Below, piece after piece: positions 25,545 through 33,098 of a stretch of DNA of 64,000 bases. Numbering within the stretch: the stretch's first letter is position 1; each line of letters begins with the position of its first letter. The notes under the pieces are model-generated. The model worked only from the letters and a program-made list of their open reading frames with translations, did no database searches and was not told the origin of the DNA. Source of the DNA: Deltaproteobacteria bacterium (lineage in GTDB: Bacteria; Desulfobacterota_D; UBA1144; Nemesobacterales; UBA2774); assembly GCA_040223695.1 (NCBI GenBank), contig JAVKFU010000015.1, positions 42,534 to 106,533 on the forward strand, written 5' to 3'. The position numbers were made by a program, and so were the translations under genes.

Positions 25545-25859
25545 ATGAGAGATGCTTCTTATAAATGGCTGCCGTTTATAGACTTGGAAAAATGTAACGG
25601 CTGCGGAAAGTGTGTTGAAGTATGTACTCCGAAATGTCTCAAGCTGGTGAACGATGATTTTGCTCTTCTCTTCCGGGCGAACAGGTGTGATAGTGAAGGG
25701 AATTGTATCGAACCCTGCCGCGAGGAAGCGATTCGTATGGAATGGATAGAAATGGCGGGAGATCACAGCACGGGATTGTGGAAGACGGTTTTGGCATTGC
25801 GGTCTAATTTTAATGAGTGGATTTGCTCGTATTATGCCAACGGAATTTATTCTATATAA
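25545..25859 (+). CDS. Ferredoxin-like 4Fe-4S protein with one atypical cluster motif
   Basis: A 104-residue protein with GGAGGG 8 bases before the ATG. The first motif is a standard CNGCGKCVEVCTPKC. The second is unusual, CDSEGNCIEPC, with five rather than two residues between its first cysteines, as in some NapF/FdxN-like proteins. The C-terminal 30 residues are not recognised. It probably donates electrons to a redox enzyme; the upstream radical SAM enzyme and the cytochrome system are candidate partners. Confidence 0.8.
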   Translation: MRDASYKWLPFIDLEKCNGCGKCVEVCTPKCLKLVNDDFALLFRANRCDSEGNCIEPCREEAIRMEWIEMAGDHSTGLWKTVLALRSNFNEWICSYYANGIYSI

Positions 25860-25952
25860 GCGCTGCGGACGGTAATACTTCTCTTCCGGGAACCCCGCTG
25901 GCCGGATTCGGTCACTGGAATTTTACATAGCAACCACGGTCCGATTAATATT

Positions 25953-26408
25953 ATGGTAAGCAAGACGAAAGAGGCGGTTAAGCAGCTCCTTAAGGAGCAT
26001 AACACGATGAGTCTCGCGACCTTGTGCCGGAATTTCCCTTGTGCGGCGTCCCTTTTCTATGCGAGCGACGGGTTTGTCCTTTACTTTCTTTCAAGGCCGG
26101 AGTCGCGGCATGTGATTAATATTCTTCTGAATCCGAATGTTGCGGCGACGATAAATAAGGACTACCTGGAATGGAGGAATATAACGGGTCTCCAGATAGT
26201 GGGGAAAGCCTCCAGGGTTCCGCCCGAAGAGACTGAGCCGGCAAGAAGGGTATATGAAAGAAAGTACCCCTTTCTGAATGAAATGCTTATTAACGAGAAA
26301 TCTTTAATTAATGCGGCGGAGGTTGATTTATTTAAAGTCGTACCTGAGAGGATAAGGATTATTGACAATAAGGTATATTTCGGACATAAGGCGGAACTTC
26401 AGTTGTAG
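25953..26408 (+). CDS. Pyridoxamine-phosphate-oxidase-like flavin-binding protein
   Basis: A 151-residue split-barrel protein like YhbP and other PNPOx-like FMN or haem binders. Supporting stretches are SLATLCRNFPCAASLFYASDGFVLYFLSRPESRH near the N-terminus, then ITGLQIVGKASRVP and the C-terminal PERIRIIDNKVYFGHK. The substrate is unknown. True PdxH has a longer C-terminus with RxR contacts that are missing here, so a general flavin reductase role is more likely. Confidence 0.7.
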   Translation: MVSKTKEAVKQLLKEHNTMSLATLCRNFPCAASLFYASDGFVLYFLSRPESRHVINILLNPNVAATINKDYLEWRNITGLQIVGKASRVPPEETEPARRVYERKYPFLNEMLINEKSLINAAEVDLFKVVPERIRIIDNKVYFGHKAELQL

Positions 26409-26470
26409 TTTGGTCTCTATGGGCCGTGAATATCATTTCTTTCGCCGCAGCCCCCGACATATCCTATCCA

Positions 26471-27466
26471 TTACTGTTTGTACTTTAATACGGGAAGTCC
26501 CATTTCTTTAATCATTTGAATATCTTTTGACGGGAGATTGCCCTTTGTTGTAAGGTAGTCCCCGGTTATGAGCGCATTGGCGCCTGCGAACAGGGCCCAG
26601 GGCTGGTAATCTTGCAGGACCGACTCCCTTCCTCCCGCGCATAGGAGGATGCTTCCCGGCAGTATAATCCTGAATATCGCTATGTATTTTAATGCTTCAA
26701 GCGGGTGAAGCGGCGCTCTTCCCCCTAGCGGTGTACCCTGTCTTGGGTTAAGCAGATTGACGGGAATAACCTCGGGTTCAAGCTCCCTGAGCTCAAATGC
26801 GAGTTCGAGTCTTTGCTCGCCGGTTTCTCCCACGCCCAATATACCGCCGCAGCAAAGCTCCATACCGTGTTGTTTTACAAGCCGTGCCGTTCGAAGACGG
26901 TCTTCGTATCTGTGAGTGCTGCATATCCGGGGGAAATAGCTTCGCGAGGTCTCGAGATTATGGTTGTAGCGTTTTACCCCGGCTTCGGCGAGAAGAGCCG
27001 CCTGCTCCTCGCTCAGGAGTCCTAGAGAACATCCCACGCTCAAATTTGTATGGGCTCTTATCAGACGGACGGACTCAAGGACTTTATTGAAAGTTCTTTT
27101 GTTAGGCCCTCTGCCGCTGGTTACGACGCAGAATTCGGAAGCGCCCGAGGTTTCCGCCTTCCTTGCGGATTCGAGTATCTTTTCGGGTTCAATCCATTGT
27201 TGGGCTTCCAAAGGGGACTCACTGTAAATCGACTGTGAGCAAAAGGAGCAGTCTTCGGGGCATGCCCCGGTCCTGGCGCTGATTATACTGCAAAGGTAAA
27301 TACCGGATGGATGGTATTTCTCAGTAACTTTACTTGAAGTGAAAATGGTTTCCAGCAGTTGCTCCTTATTACGAATAAGAGCCAGCTCCCGGGCTTCCTC
27401 AAGTGTTATGTTCTCATTATTATCAATGAGCTTTTCTCTTACCCTGTGTAATATATCGGTATTCAT
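26471..27466 (-). CDS. bioB: Biotin synthase
   Basis: A 331-residue radical SAM enzyme that inserts sulfur into dethiobiotin. The cluster motif is in GACPEDCSFCSQS (C-x3-C-x2-C). Other BioB hallmarks are the YNHNLETS strand, the GGILGVGET SAM motif and the LLNPRQGTPL and CAGGRESVL regions that line the dethiobiotin and 2Fe-2S sites. The length is normal. No other biotin gene or BirA operator is visible nearby. The 271-bp gap before the next gene upstream holds nothing else I recognise. Confidence 0.95.
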   Translation of the reverse strand: MNTDILHRVREKLIDNNENITLEEARELALIRNKEQLLETIFTSSKVTEKYHPSGIYLCSIISARTGACPEDCSFCSQSIYSESPLEAQQWIEPEKILESARKAETSGASEFCVVTSGRGPNKRTFNKVLESVRLIRAHTNLSVGCSLGLLSEEQAALLAEAGVKRYNHNLETSRSYFPRICSTHRYEDRLRTARLVKQHGMELCCGGILGVGETGEQRLELAFELRELEPEVIPVNLLNPRQGTPLGGRAPLHPLEALKYIAIFRIILPGSILLCAGGRESVLQDYQPWALFAGANALITGDYLTTKGNLPSKDIQMIKEMGLPVLKYKQ

Positions 27467-27737
27467 TTTATTTGCTCCGGTTCGATGAATGCTGAATTAC
27501 TGCTCCGGAAAACTCGGATGCGTACACGGCTGAGGATCCCCAAAGCGGGAGTGGGAGTGAGCCCGATAGAGCTCAGCAGTAGAACAACGAGTGTTTTGTA
27601 TGCTGTGTGGTATTCGCATCTTGCCGGTTTTTCATAGAGTAGTGAAGACCAGTGTGGCGGTCTATGAACTCGTTCTCTATCATAATTTTAACACCCCTGT
27701 TTTTAAAGTAAAAGCAGCTGTTTCTTTTTGATTATGG

Positions 27738-28856
27738 TCATAATTTTCTCAGAAGAACGCTTCCTATAGAATAGCCTGCGCCGAATGCGCAGATAAGGCC
27801 CATATCTCCCTTTTTAAGGTCCTTATTGTGCTTGTTAAAGGCTATTATCGCTCCGGCAGAACTCGTGTTGGCATATTCATCCAGAATTATCGGTACTTCT
27901 TCGGGTGTAGCTTCTCTTCCGAAAATCCTTTTGCCGATCAGCCCGTTTATATGTCTGTTGGCCTGATGCAGCCACAGGCGCCTGAGAGCCGCAATCTTCA
28001 CTCCCGATTCATCCAGGTGCTCCCGGATAAAATCCGACGCCAGGGGGACGATGTCCCTAAAAAGCCTCTTGCCTTCCTGTCTGAAAAAGGCATCCGATGA
28101 AATATTATCCATGGATGCCTGATTGAGAAAACCGAAACGGTTGCTCACGGTCTCGGAGAACGTAGTGCGAAGCCTGGTGCTCAAAATTTCGAATGCGTGT
28201 CCGGAATTTGAGGTTTCTTTTCTCTCAATCACCACAGCCGCCCCCGCGTCTCCGAACAGAAAATGACTTTCCCTGTCTCTGAAATCAACTCTCGCCGTAC
28301 ATATCTCGGGGCTTATAACGACAGCGGAGTTCGCACTTCCCTGACGAACCGCGTCTGCTGCCGTCTGTATGCCGAAGGGCATGGATGAGCACGCGGCCTG
28401 CAGATCAAGAGCAAAACCGGCTGCCCCTAAAAATTTCTGTATTTCTATTGATACGGGAGGATAGAGTCTCTGTACGGCGGTGCATGCGGTTATTACCGCA
28501 TCTACATCTTCCGGGCGCCTGGATGCCCGGTTTAAGGCTTCTCTTCCGGCGTGCTCTCCCATCATCGCCTGAATCGATTTGCCTTCGTCCGAATATTCCC
28601 GGATTTTGGGACGCATGATCCCGGGATCTAGAATTCCTTCTTTATTTACGACATAACGGCTTCTTATTCCCGATACATCGTATATAAAATCGGGGCCGGA
28701 TTCTCTCAGCGGTTCTATCTCACCTGCGCTAATTTCCTTTTCGCGGAACTGGTTAAATTGTCTTACGTAACTATTAAAAGAGGCTGCCAGCTCCTCGTTG
28801 GAAATTGATTCAGGAGGCGTATATACGCCTGAGCCGCTTATTACAATCTCACTCAA
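27738..28856 (-). CDS. Beta-ketoacyl-ACP synthase III-like enzyme
   Basis: A 372-residue thiolase-fold enzyme with the FabH triad: the Cys in LQAACSSMPFGIQ, the His in LWLHQANRHINGLI and the Asn in YANTSSAGAI. It is longer than typical FabH (about 320) because of an insertion after residue 30 (NSYVRQFNQFREKEISAGEIEP region), as in a subgroup of secondary FabH-like proteins. It condenses an acyl-CoA with malonyl-ACP. It is the last gene in the same direction as the cytochrome cluster, 100 bp away, and could be an independent unit. Confidence 0.85.
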   Translation of the reverse strand: MSEIVISGSGVYTPPESISNEELAASFNSYVRQFNQFREKEISAGEIEPLRESGPDFIYDVSGIRSRYVVNKEGILDPGIMRPKIREYSDEGKSIQAMMGEHAGREALNRASRRPEDVDAVITACTAVQRLYPPVSIEIQKFLGAAGFALDLQAACSSMPFGIQTAADAVRQGSANSAVVISPEICTARVDFRDRESHFLFGDAGAAVVIERKETSNSGHAFEILSTRLRTTFSETVSNRFGFLNQASMDNISSDAFFRQEGKRLFRDIVPLASDFIREHLDESGVKIAALRRLWLHQANRHINGLIGKRIFGREATPEEVPIILDEYANTSSAGAIIAFNKHNKDLKKGDMGLICAFGAGYSIGSVLLRKL

Positions 28857-28956
28857 TATTTACTCCGCAACTAATCCGCATATTCATTCTCATGGAGGGG
28901 TAATTTTCCTTCCTTTGGATGATATTCACGACTTGAGAGGGGAGGGGGCCTATCTT

Positions 28957-29169
28957 CTAGAGAACACCCCGTTGTCTTAAATCTGATAACACGACAATAA
29001 TATAAAGTATTATAGCGGCGCCCATTAGTGCTCCGCCCACAGATACGGAAAGTAAGAGCGTGATCGGATTAAAATTAATGACGGAAAGAACTATAAGCAA
29101 GAGCGCCGATATATTGAGTACGCTCGCTATAATTACTACCTTCCTGATCCATCCGTGAGTAATATTCAT
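28957..29169 (-). CDS. Small membrane protein at the end of the cytochrome operon
   Basis: 70 residues with two hydrophobic helices (about 8-30 and 35-60) and a short basic tail. The ATG at 29169 overlaps the last base of the NapC-like gene; an upstream ATG at 29181 would overlap it by 13 bp. No haem motif is present. It may stabilise the NapC-like cytochrome in the membrane. No family is recognised. Confidence 0.65.
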   Translation of the reverse strand: MNITHGWIRKVVIIASVLNISALLLIVLSVINFNPITLLLSVSVGGALMGAAIILYIIVVLSDLRQRGVL

Positions 29170-29801
29170 TACTCCCTCCATGCCTCCTCGGGGTGTGTTC
29201 TAATATGGCAGTCGACCCCGAGACAGGACATTTTATTAGACAGTATTTCGGGCGTGTTCTCTTCGTGCTCTTCTGTTTCCTGGAATGAAATTACAGGCGC
29301 GTGGCACCTGAGGCAAATCCGGTTGTTATAGGTATCGTAGAGTTCTATTGGAGTTTCATATCCAGAATAGTAAGCCCAAACGTGTTTAATCCCTGTCATT
29401 TTTGCCTTCGCATCGCCGAAAAGGCCGTAATCCGAATGACAGGCAAAACATTGATTCTCCGCGATCCAGCGGTACTGATAATGCATTGATGCCAGATGCT
29501 CGCTGTCGGGATCCTGGAGGTCACTCACATAACCGTTCATTATGTGGCAGGAGTCACAAAACTCAACTTTTTTTGAGTCCTCAACCGCTACACTAAAATT
29601 GAGCAGGTAAATGATTGGGGAAAGAGCAAAAAATATAAATAGTAAAAGCCACTTGCCGAAAGGCTGTGTAACCTTTTTAGGGTCCTGTACTATGATTCTT
29701 ATAATTAAAAATATGCATATCAAACTCAGTACTAGCACAATCCATGCCGCAAGAGACAAACCGTCGCCCGACAGACTCACACTCTGCTGAAAGGGATTCA
29801 T
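29169..29801 (-). CDS. NapC/NrfH-like membrane multihaem cytochrome c
   Basis: About 210 residues. Two membrane helices (residues about 13-35 and 48-68) precede a periplasmic domain with CDSCH, CFACH and CLRCH plus a fourth, atypical CLGVDCH (C-x4-C-H). NapC/NrfH/CymA-type proteins take electrons from quinol and feed periplasmic cytochromes. Having two helices rather than one is unusual; the first could be a signal anchor. It lies in the operon with a porin and outer-surface cytochromes, so it is a good candidate for the quinol-to-periplasm step of extracellular electron transfer. ATG 29801 is preferred to TTG 29804 because of GAGGA spacing. Confidence 0.78.
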   Translation of the reverse strand: MNPFQQSVSLSGDGLSLAAWIVLVLSLICIFLIIRIIVQDPKKVTQPFGKWLLLFIFFALSPIIYLLNFSVAVEDSKKVEFCDSCHIMNGYVSDLQDPDSEHLASMHYQYRWIAENQCFACHSDYGLFGDAKAKMTGIKHVWAYYSGYETPIELYDTYNNRICLRCHAPVISFQETEEHEENTPEILSNKMSCLGVDCHIRTHPEEAWRE

Positions 29802-29823
29802 CAATTCAATTCCTCTTAGACTA

Positions 29824-30297
29824 TCATTCCTCTATAATGCAGGACTCAAAGCCCTCCTCCTGCATGTCGCCGTATTTAAGGGTTGTGAGATATGTAACGA
29901 GAACCTCGAACTGTGCGTCAGGGCCCTTGAATCTTTTTCTGTACTTTTTCTTCGCCTCTTTTTTACATTTCTTGTCGTCCTTGAAGTAGTCTCTCGGATC
30001 CTTCAGGAATGTGGCGATCCATTTTTGGTCTCTCATATTGCCTATGTCCGACAGGTCGCCGCCCTTGGATTCTTCCTTTTCATCCTCGTCTTCTTTTAAT
30101 TCGACACCCTTGGATTTGGCAAAAGCCTCTTTTGCCGCTTCGATCTCAGCCGACTGGGCTTTAACTGTATGACATGTGTAACATCTGCCCTCGACAAAGA
30201 CCGCGGGTCCCTCAACCGATGCGTCCTGGGCGTAGGCTCCGGCTGACAATGCGGCTAACAAAACTAATACGTATACATATCTGTAAATTTGTACCAT
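29824..30297 (-). CDS. Periplasmic monohaem cytochrome c
   Basis: 157 residues from the ATG at 30297, chosen because a GGGGGAG site lies 10 bases before it and a clear signal peptide follows (IYRYVYVLVLLAALSAGAYA). One haem site, CYTCH, near residue 40. A highly charged Lys/Glu region lies in the middle (KSKGVELKEDEDEKEE), and the end resembles class I cytochromes in layout (FLKDPRDYF, then a helix FEVLVTYLTTLKY). It overlaps the preceding tetrahaem gene by 34 bp. It is probably a soluble shuttle between the membrane and outer-membrane cytochromes. Confidence 0.75.
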   Translation of the reverse strand: MVQIYRYVYVLVLLAALSAGAYAQDASVEGPAVFVEGRCYTCHTVKAQSAEIEAAKEAFAKSKGVELKEDEDEKEESKGGDLSDIGNMRDQKWIATFLKDPRDYFKDDKKCKKEAKKKYRKRFKGPDAQFEVLVTYLTTLKYGDMQEEGFESCIIEE

Positions 30298-30839
30298 GGT
30301 ATGTAACTCCCCCTGAATTTTACGTTTTCGTGGCATGTAATACATGCCTTGCCGAATGGTTCTCTCAAAAGCACTTCTTTTTTTGCTTCTATCTCAACAT
30401 CGGTTTTTAATTCCTCTTTAAGGCTCGGCGATACGATGAGGCGTATGAATTTCATTTCCCTTTCGGTCAATTCCGCGTCGTAAACCGTCCTTCCTTTTAT
30501 GACTCCTTCGGGATGCGGGTCATGGCAGGTGAAGCAGGCTATCCCGTCGTTCTCATCTCCGGGAAGGGGTTTGGCTTCCTCTCCCAGGTGTAACTCTGAG
30601 CCTGGATGCGTAGTCTCGTCATGACAACCGAGGCAGTTCTCAGAAGGCGCGTCTACAAGAAAGTAAGTAGGGCTTGTCATTCCCTCCTTCGGAACCTCCG
30701 TATGACAGTCAAGACAGACAAACTCGTCGTCCACCATCTCGGCGTGAGGGTTTTCCTCTTCTTCCTCTTCTTCCTGTGCGAGTAGAAAGACGGGGAAAAC
30801 CAGAATCATAAATAATATTAGTCCATACTTAATAATCAT
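30264..30839 (-). CDS. Periplasmic tetrahaem cytochrome c
   Basis: 191 residues. A signal peptide (1-21) is followed by an acidic run (EEEEEEE) and four CXXCH sites: CLDCH, CLGCH, CFTCH and CITCH. The spacing with HPGSELH and HDPHPEGV stretches resembles doubled CXXCH cytochrome modules. It overlaps the heptahaem gene by 11 bp, a sign of translational coupling. It probably carries electrons across the periplasm to the barrel-bound complex. Confidence 0.85.
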   Translation of the reverse strand: MIIKYGLILFMILVFPVFLLAQEEEEEEENPHAEMVDDEFVCLDCHTEVPKEGMTSPTYFLVDAPSENCLGCHDETTHPGSELHLGEEAKPLPGDENDGIACFTCHDPHPEGVIKGRTVYDAELTEREMKFIRLIVSPSLKEELKTDVEIEAKKEVLLREPFGKACITCHENVKFRGSYIPWYKFTDMYTY

Positions 30840-31458
30840 ATCCGCCCTGTGTGTGGCAAGTGTTGCAAAAAGTAACCTGATGGCAGTTCCCGCACTGCCT
30901 CGGGTTTGCCCTTGCCTCTATGCCGTGTATAAATCTGAAATTCCTGTCGTGAGCTACTATCGTAAAGTCCCTCCTCTTGTGGCAGTCCTCGCAGTACCTG
31001 GGACTGTGACAGTTCTCGCAGGACTCTTGATCCGCCTTGGAGAAGACCGCATGCTTCGATGTCCAGTTGAAGTTATGATTCTTGGGTTGAATCTCGGCCA
31101 TGTTGAAATGACACGTACTGCAGTCCCCGGGGGCGATATTTCCCGCCTGAGGGTTATAATGGCAGAAATGGCAAGTCTCTTTTCCGGGGTAAAAAGATTC
31201 TTTTGACGCTTTTATCATCTCTTCCGCGCTTTTTTCTTCCGCAGGGTCGATTTCCAAATTCACCGTATGACACACGAAACAGTCAAATCCCTCTTTTTCC
31301 ATGACGCTCTTATGGACTTCGTGAGAGTAGTTCATCTTTACGTCTAGAGGCACTTTAGGCTTCGCTCCGGAGGCGTTTTCTTCCCCGCTCTGCGTGCCGC
31401 ATCCGATTATGGCGAGCGCAAGCGCCGCGAACGCTATGTTAAGTATCCGTTTCATCAC
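30829..31458 (-). CDS. Heptahaem cytochrome c lipoprotein
   Basis: 209 residues. A lipoprotein signal ends in AIIGC (Cys 20). Seven CXXCH sites are visible: CFVCH, CHFCH, CSTCH, CENCH, CEDCH, CGNCH and CNTCH. The dense packing in the second half (CENCHSPRYCEDCHKRR) recalls MtrA/DmsE- or OmaB-like periplasmic cytochromes that plug a porin, though MtrA has ten haems. The start overlaps the barrel gene stop (GTGATGA), so the two products should be made together. It is probably the inner haem wire of the porin-cytochrome complex. Confidence 0.85.
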   Translation of the reverse strand: MMKRILNIAFAALALAIIGCGTQSGEENASGAKPKVPLDVKMNYSHEVHKSVMEKEGFDCFVCHTVNLEIDPAEEKSAEEMIKASKESFYPGKETCHFCHYNPQAGNIAPGDCSTCHFNMAEIQPKNHNFNWTSKHAVFSKADQESCENCHSPRYCEDCHKRRDFTIVAHDRNFRFIHGIEARANPRQCGNCHQVTFCNTCHTQGGYDY

Positions 31459-32756
31459 AGGTTCTTCGAAAAATAATAGCTCAGTCCCATATCGACCCTC
31501 ACGTCCTTTTCGAAATCCGGGTTTGTATTGAATTCAATCGCCGTTCTCATTACAAGATTCCTGAAGAGGACGTATTCGCTCCCCACGATATAACTGAAGG
31601 CGTTTCCGTCCTGATTCGTTATTTTTTCATAGTATGCGTAGGCAAAAGCAAACTCCAGCTGCCAGTTGCTCGTCAGTTGTTCGTAGACGCTCGTATTCAT
31701 CCCTACCGCACGGTCGTTGTCCCCGGCCCCTTCGATGTAATAGAACCCCTGAAACGCTCTCAAGCCGATCTGCCGCCAGAAATCGAAGTTCAACCCCAAT
31801 TTTACAATGTTTCCGTTTGTAGAATCGTTTCCTATGACATCGTAATGCGAAAAAGCGTAGCTTCCGTTAATTTCAAGGTATGCGGTCGGCACGAACGTGA
31901 CCCCGACCTTGGCCTGCTGCATTCTGCCGTCGGAAAAGAGATCGAAAATAGGGTCGAGAAGAAACTCGTCCCTGTCTTCGTCAAGGTTGTAGGTGTCGTA
32001 CTCGAGGTTGACATAAAGCGACCTCAGGACAGTTATACTCACGCCCGCCGTGAGAAGCCCGAGGTTCCCTTCCTTTATATCTATTTCCGCGAGACCGTAT
32101 ATGTCCGCATAGTCTGTAAACGGGACGACCCGGTTGAAGGTTACGTTAATAAATTGCCTGGTCGAGAAATCATCGGGATCATATAACTCGTATCCCACCG
32201 ATATCAGCGATCCTAAAATGGCGTCGGTTTTGAGTTTTATACCGTAAATGCCGAAACTGTCCGCAGGCTCCTCGGGATCCGGCTGAAGGCTCCTCTTCTG
32301 GTAACCACCGTATGCTACAAGCTCAATGCCGTCAATGGGCTTGATTCTCGCAAGTGCCCCGTCCATAAGAACGAAGTTTACGCTTTCCGTATTTATTTGC
32401 CTTCCTATGCGAAGCTCATAGGTTTTGGCGTCGTTCCCGAACTGCAGAAACGCGTTGTAAACGTCGAGCGACTCCTGGTCGCCGTTAAACACCTCTCTTC
32501 CCCTCAGAAAGGTATTGAAAGTGAAATTGTTCCTCGGATTTACAACACTGAGATCAAGATACTGATAAAAAGGGTAAACGAATTTTTTGTTTCTGAAAGC
32601 GTTCAACAAGGGGCTTGGGGCCTGAAAGAGCGCGGTTGCGTTTCCATATAGGCCTGTGCTCTGCGGTTCTATTATCTCTTCCTGGCCCAATGCCGCGTTG
32701 CGGGCTGAAGCTATTAACAATAGTATGACCGCGGCATTGAATAATTTTTTCGCCAT
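31455..32756 (-). CDS. Outer-membrane beta-barrel protein of porin-cytochrome operon
   Basis: 433 residues with a Sec signal (ending AALG) and many alternating amphipathic strands, ending in an aromatic C-terminal strand (LSYYFSKN) with terminal Leu. It has no haem site. Strand pairs such as YELRIGRQINTESVNFVLMD and FVPTAYLEINGSYAFSHYD support a barrel. It lies between multihaem genes and overlaps the heptahaem gene, which suggests the role of MtrB/OmbB: a sheath that lets cytochromes contact each other across the outer membrane. Sequence similarity to known MtrB is not obvious to me. Confidence 0.75.
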   Translation of the reverse strand: MAKKLFNAAVILLLIASARNAALGQEEIIEPQSTGLYGNATALFQAPSPLLNAFRNKKFVYPFYQYLDLSVVNPRNNFTFNTFLRGREVFNGDQESLDVYNAFLQFGNDAKTYELRIGRQINTESVNFVLMDGALARIKPIDGIELVAYGGYQKRSLQPDPEEPADSFGIYGIKLKTDAILGSLISVGYELYDPDDFSTRQFINVTFNRVVPFTDYADIYGLAEIDIKEGNLGLLTAGVSITVLRSLYVNLEYDTYNLDEDRDEFLLDPIFDLFSDGRMQQAKVGVTFVPTAYLEINGSYAFSHYDVIGNDSTNGNIVKLGLNFDFWRQIGLRAFQGFYYIEGAGDNDRAVGMNTSVYEQLTSNWQLEFAFAYAYYEKITNQDGNAFSYIVGSEYVLFRNLVMRTAIEFNTNPDFEKDVRVDMGLSYYFSKNL

Positions 32757-32766
32757 TTTATCGGGT

Positions 32767-33078
32767 TTACTCCATTAGCTCCGGCACCCCGTTATCTCCA
32801 TGACATATTGGACAGCTTGCCGGTCCTTCCATGAGCACAAATTCCTGTATTTCATCAAGAGGCACCGTCCCTGTCCCGGAACGGTCAACCTGATGTATTA
32901 CTTCGAGGGGATGACAGACAAAGCAGTCCTCTCTTCCAAATCCTGACGGATGGTCTTTTTCCGTCAGGATCAAACCTTCGGTAGAATTAAATATGTTGCC
33001 GAAATCCTGTCCTTCGTTATCCTCTCCCACACACGAAACCGACAGTAATAGAAATATGAGTAACAGGGCTTTTCTCAT
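32767..33078 (-). CDS. Small dihaem cytochrome c lipoprotein
   Basis: 103 residues. The lipoprotein signal ends at VSC (Cys 16). Two haem sites, CFVCH (about residue 52) and CPICH (about 92). It lies between the decahaem cytochrome and barrel genes, 10 bp from the barrel gene. It may sit at the membrane surface and link the decahaem protein to the conduit. I know of no named family. Confidence 0.75.
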   Translation of the reverse strand: MRKALLLIFLLLSVSCVGEDNEGQDFGNIFNSTEGLILTEKDHPSGFGREDCFVCHPLEVIHQVDRSGTGTVPLDEIQEFVLMEGPASCPICHGDNGVPELME

Positions 33079-33098
33079 CTGAGCTTCTGACCTTTCTT

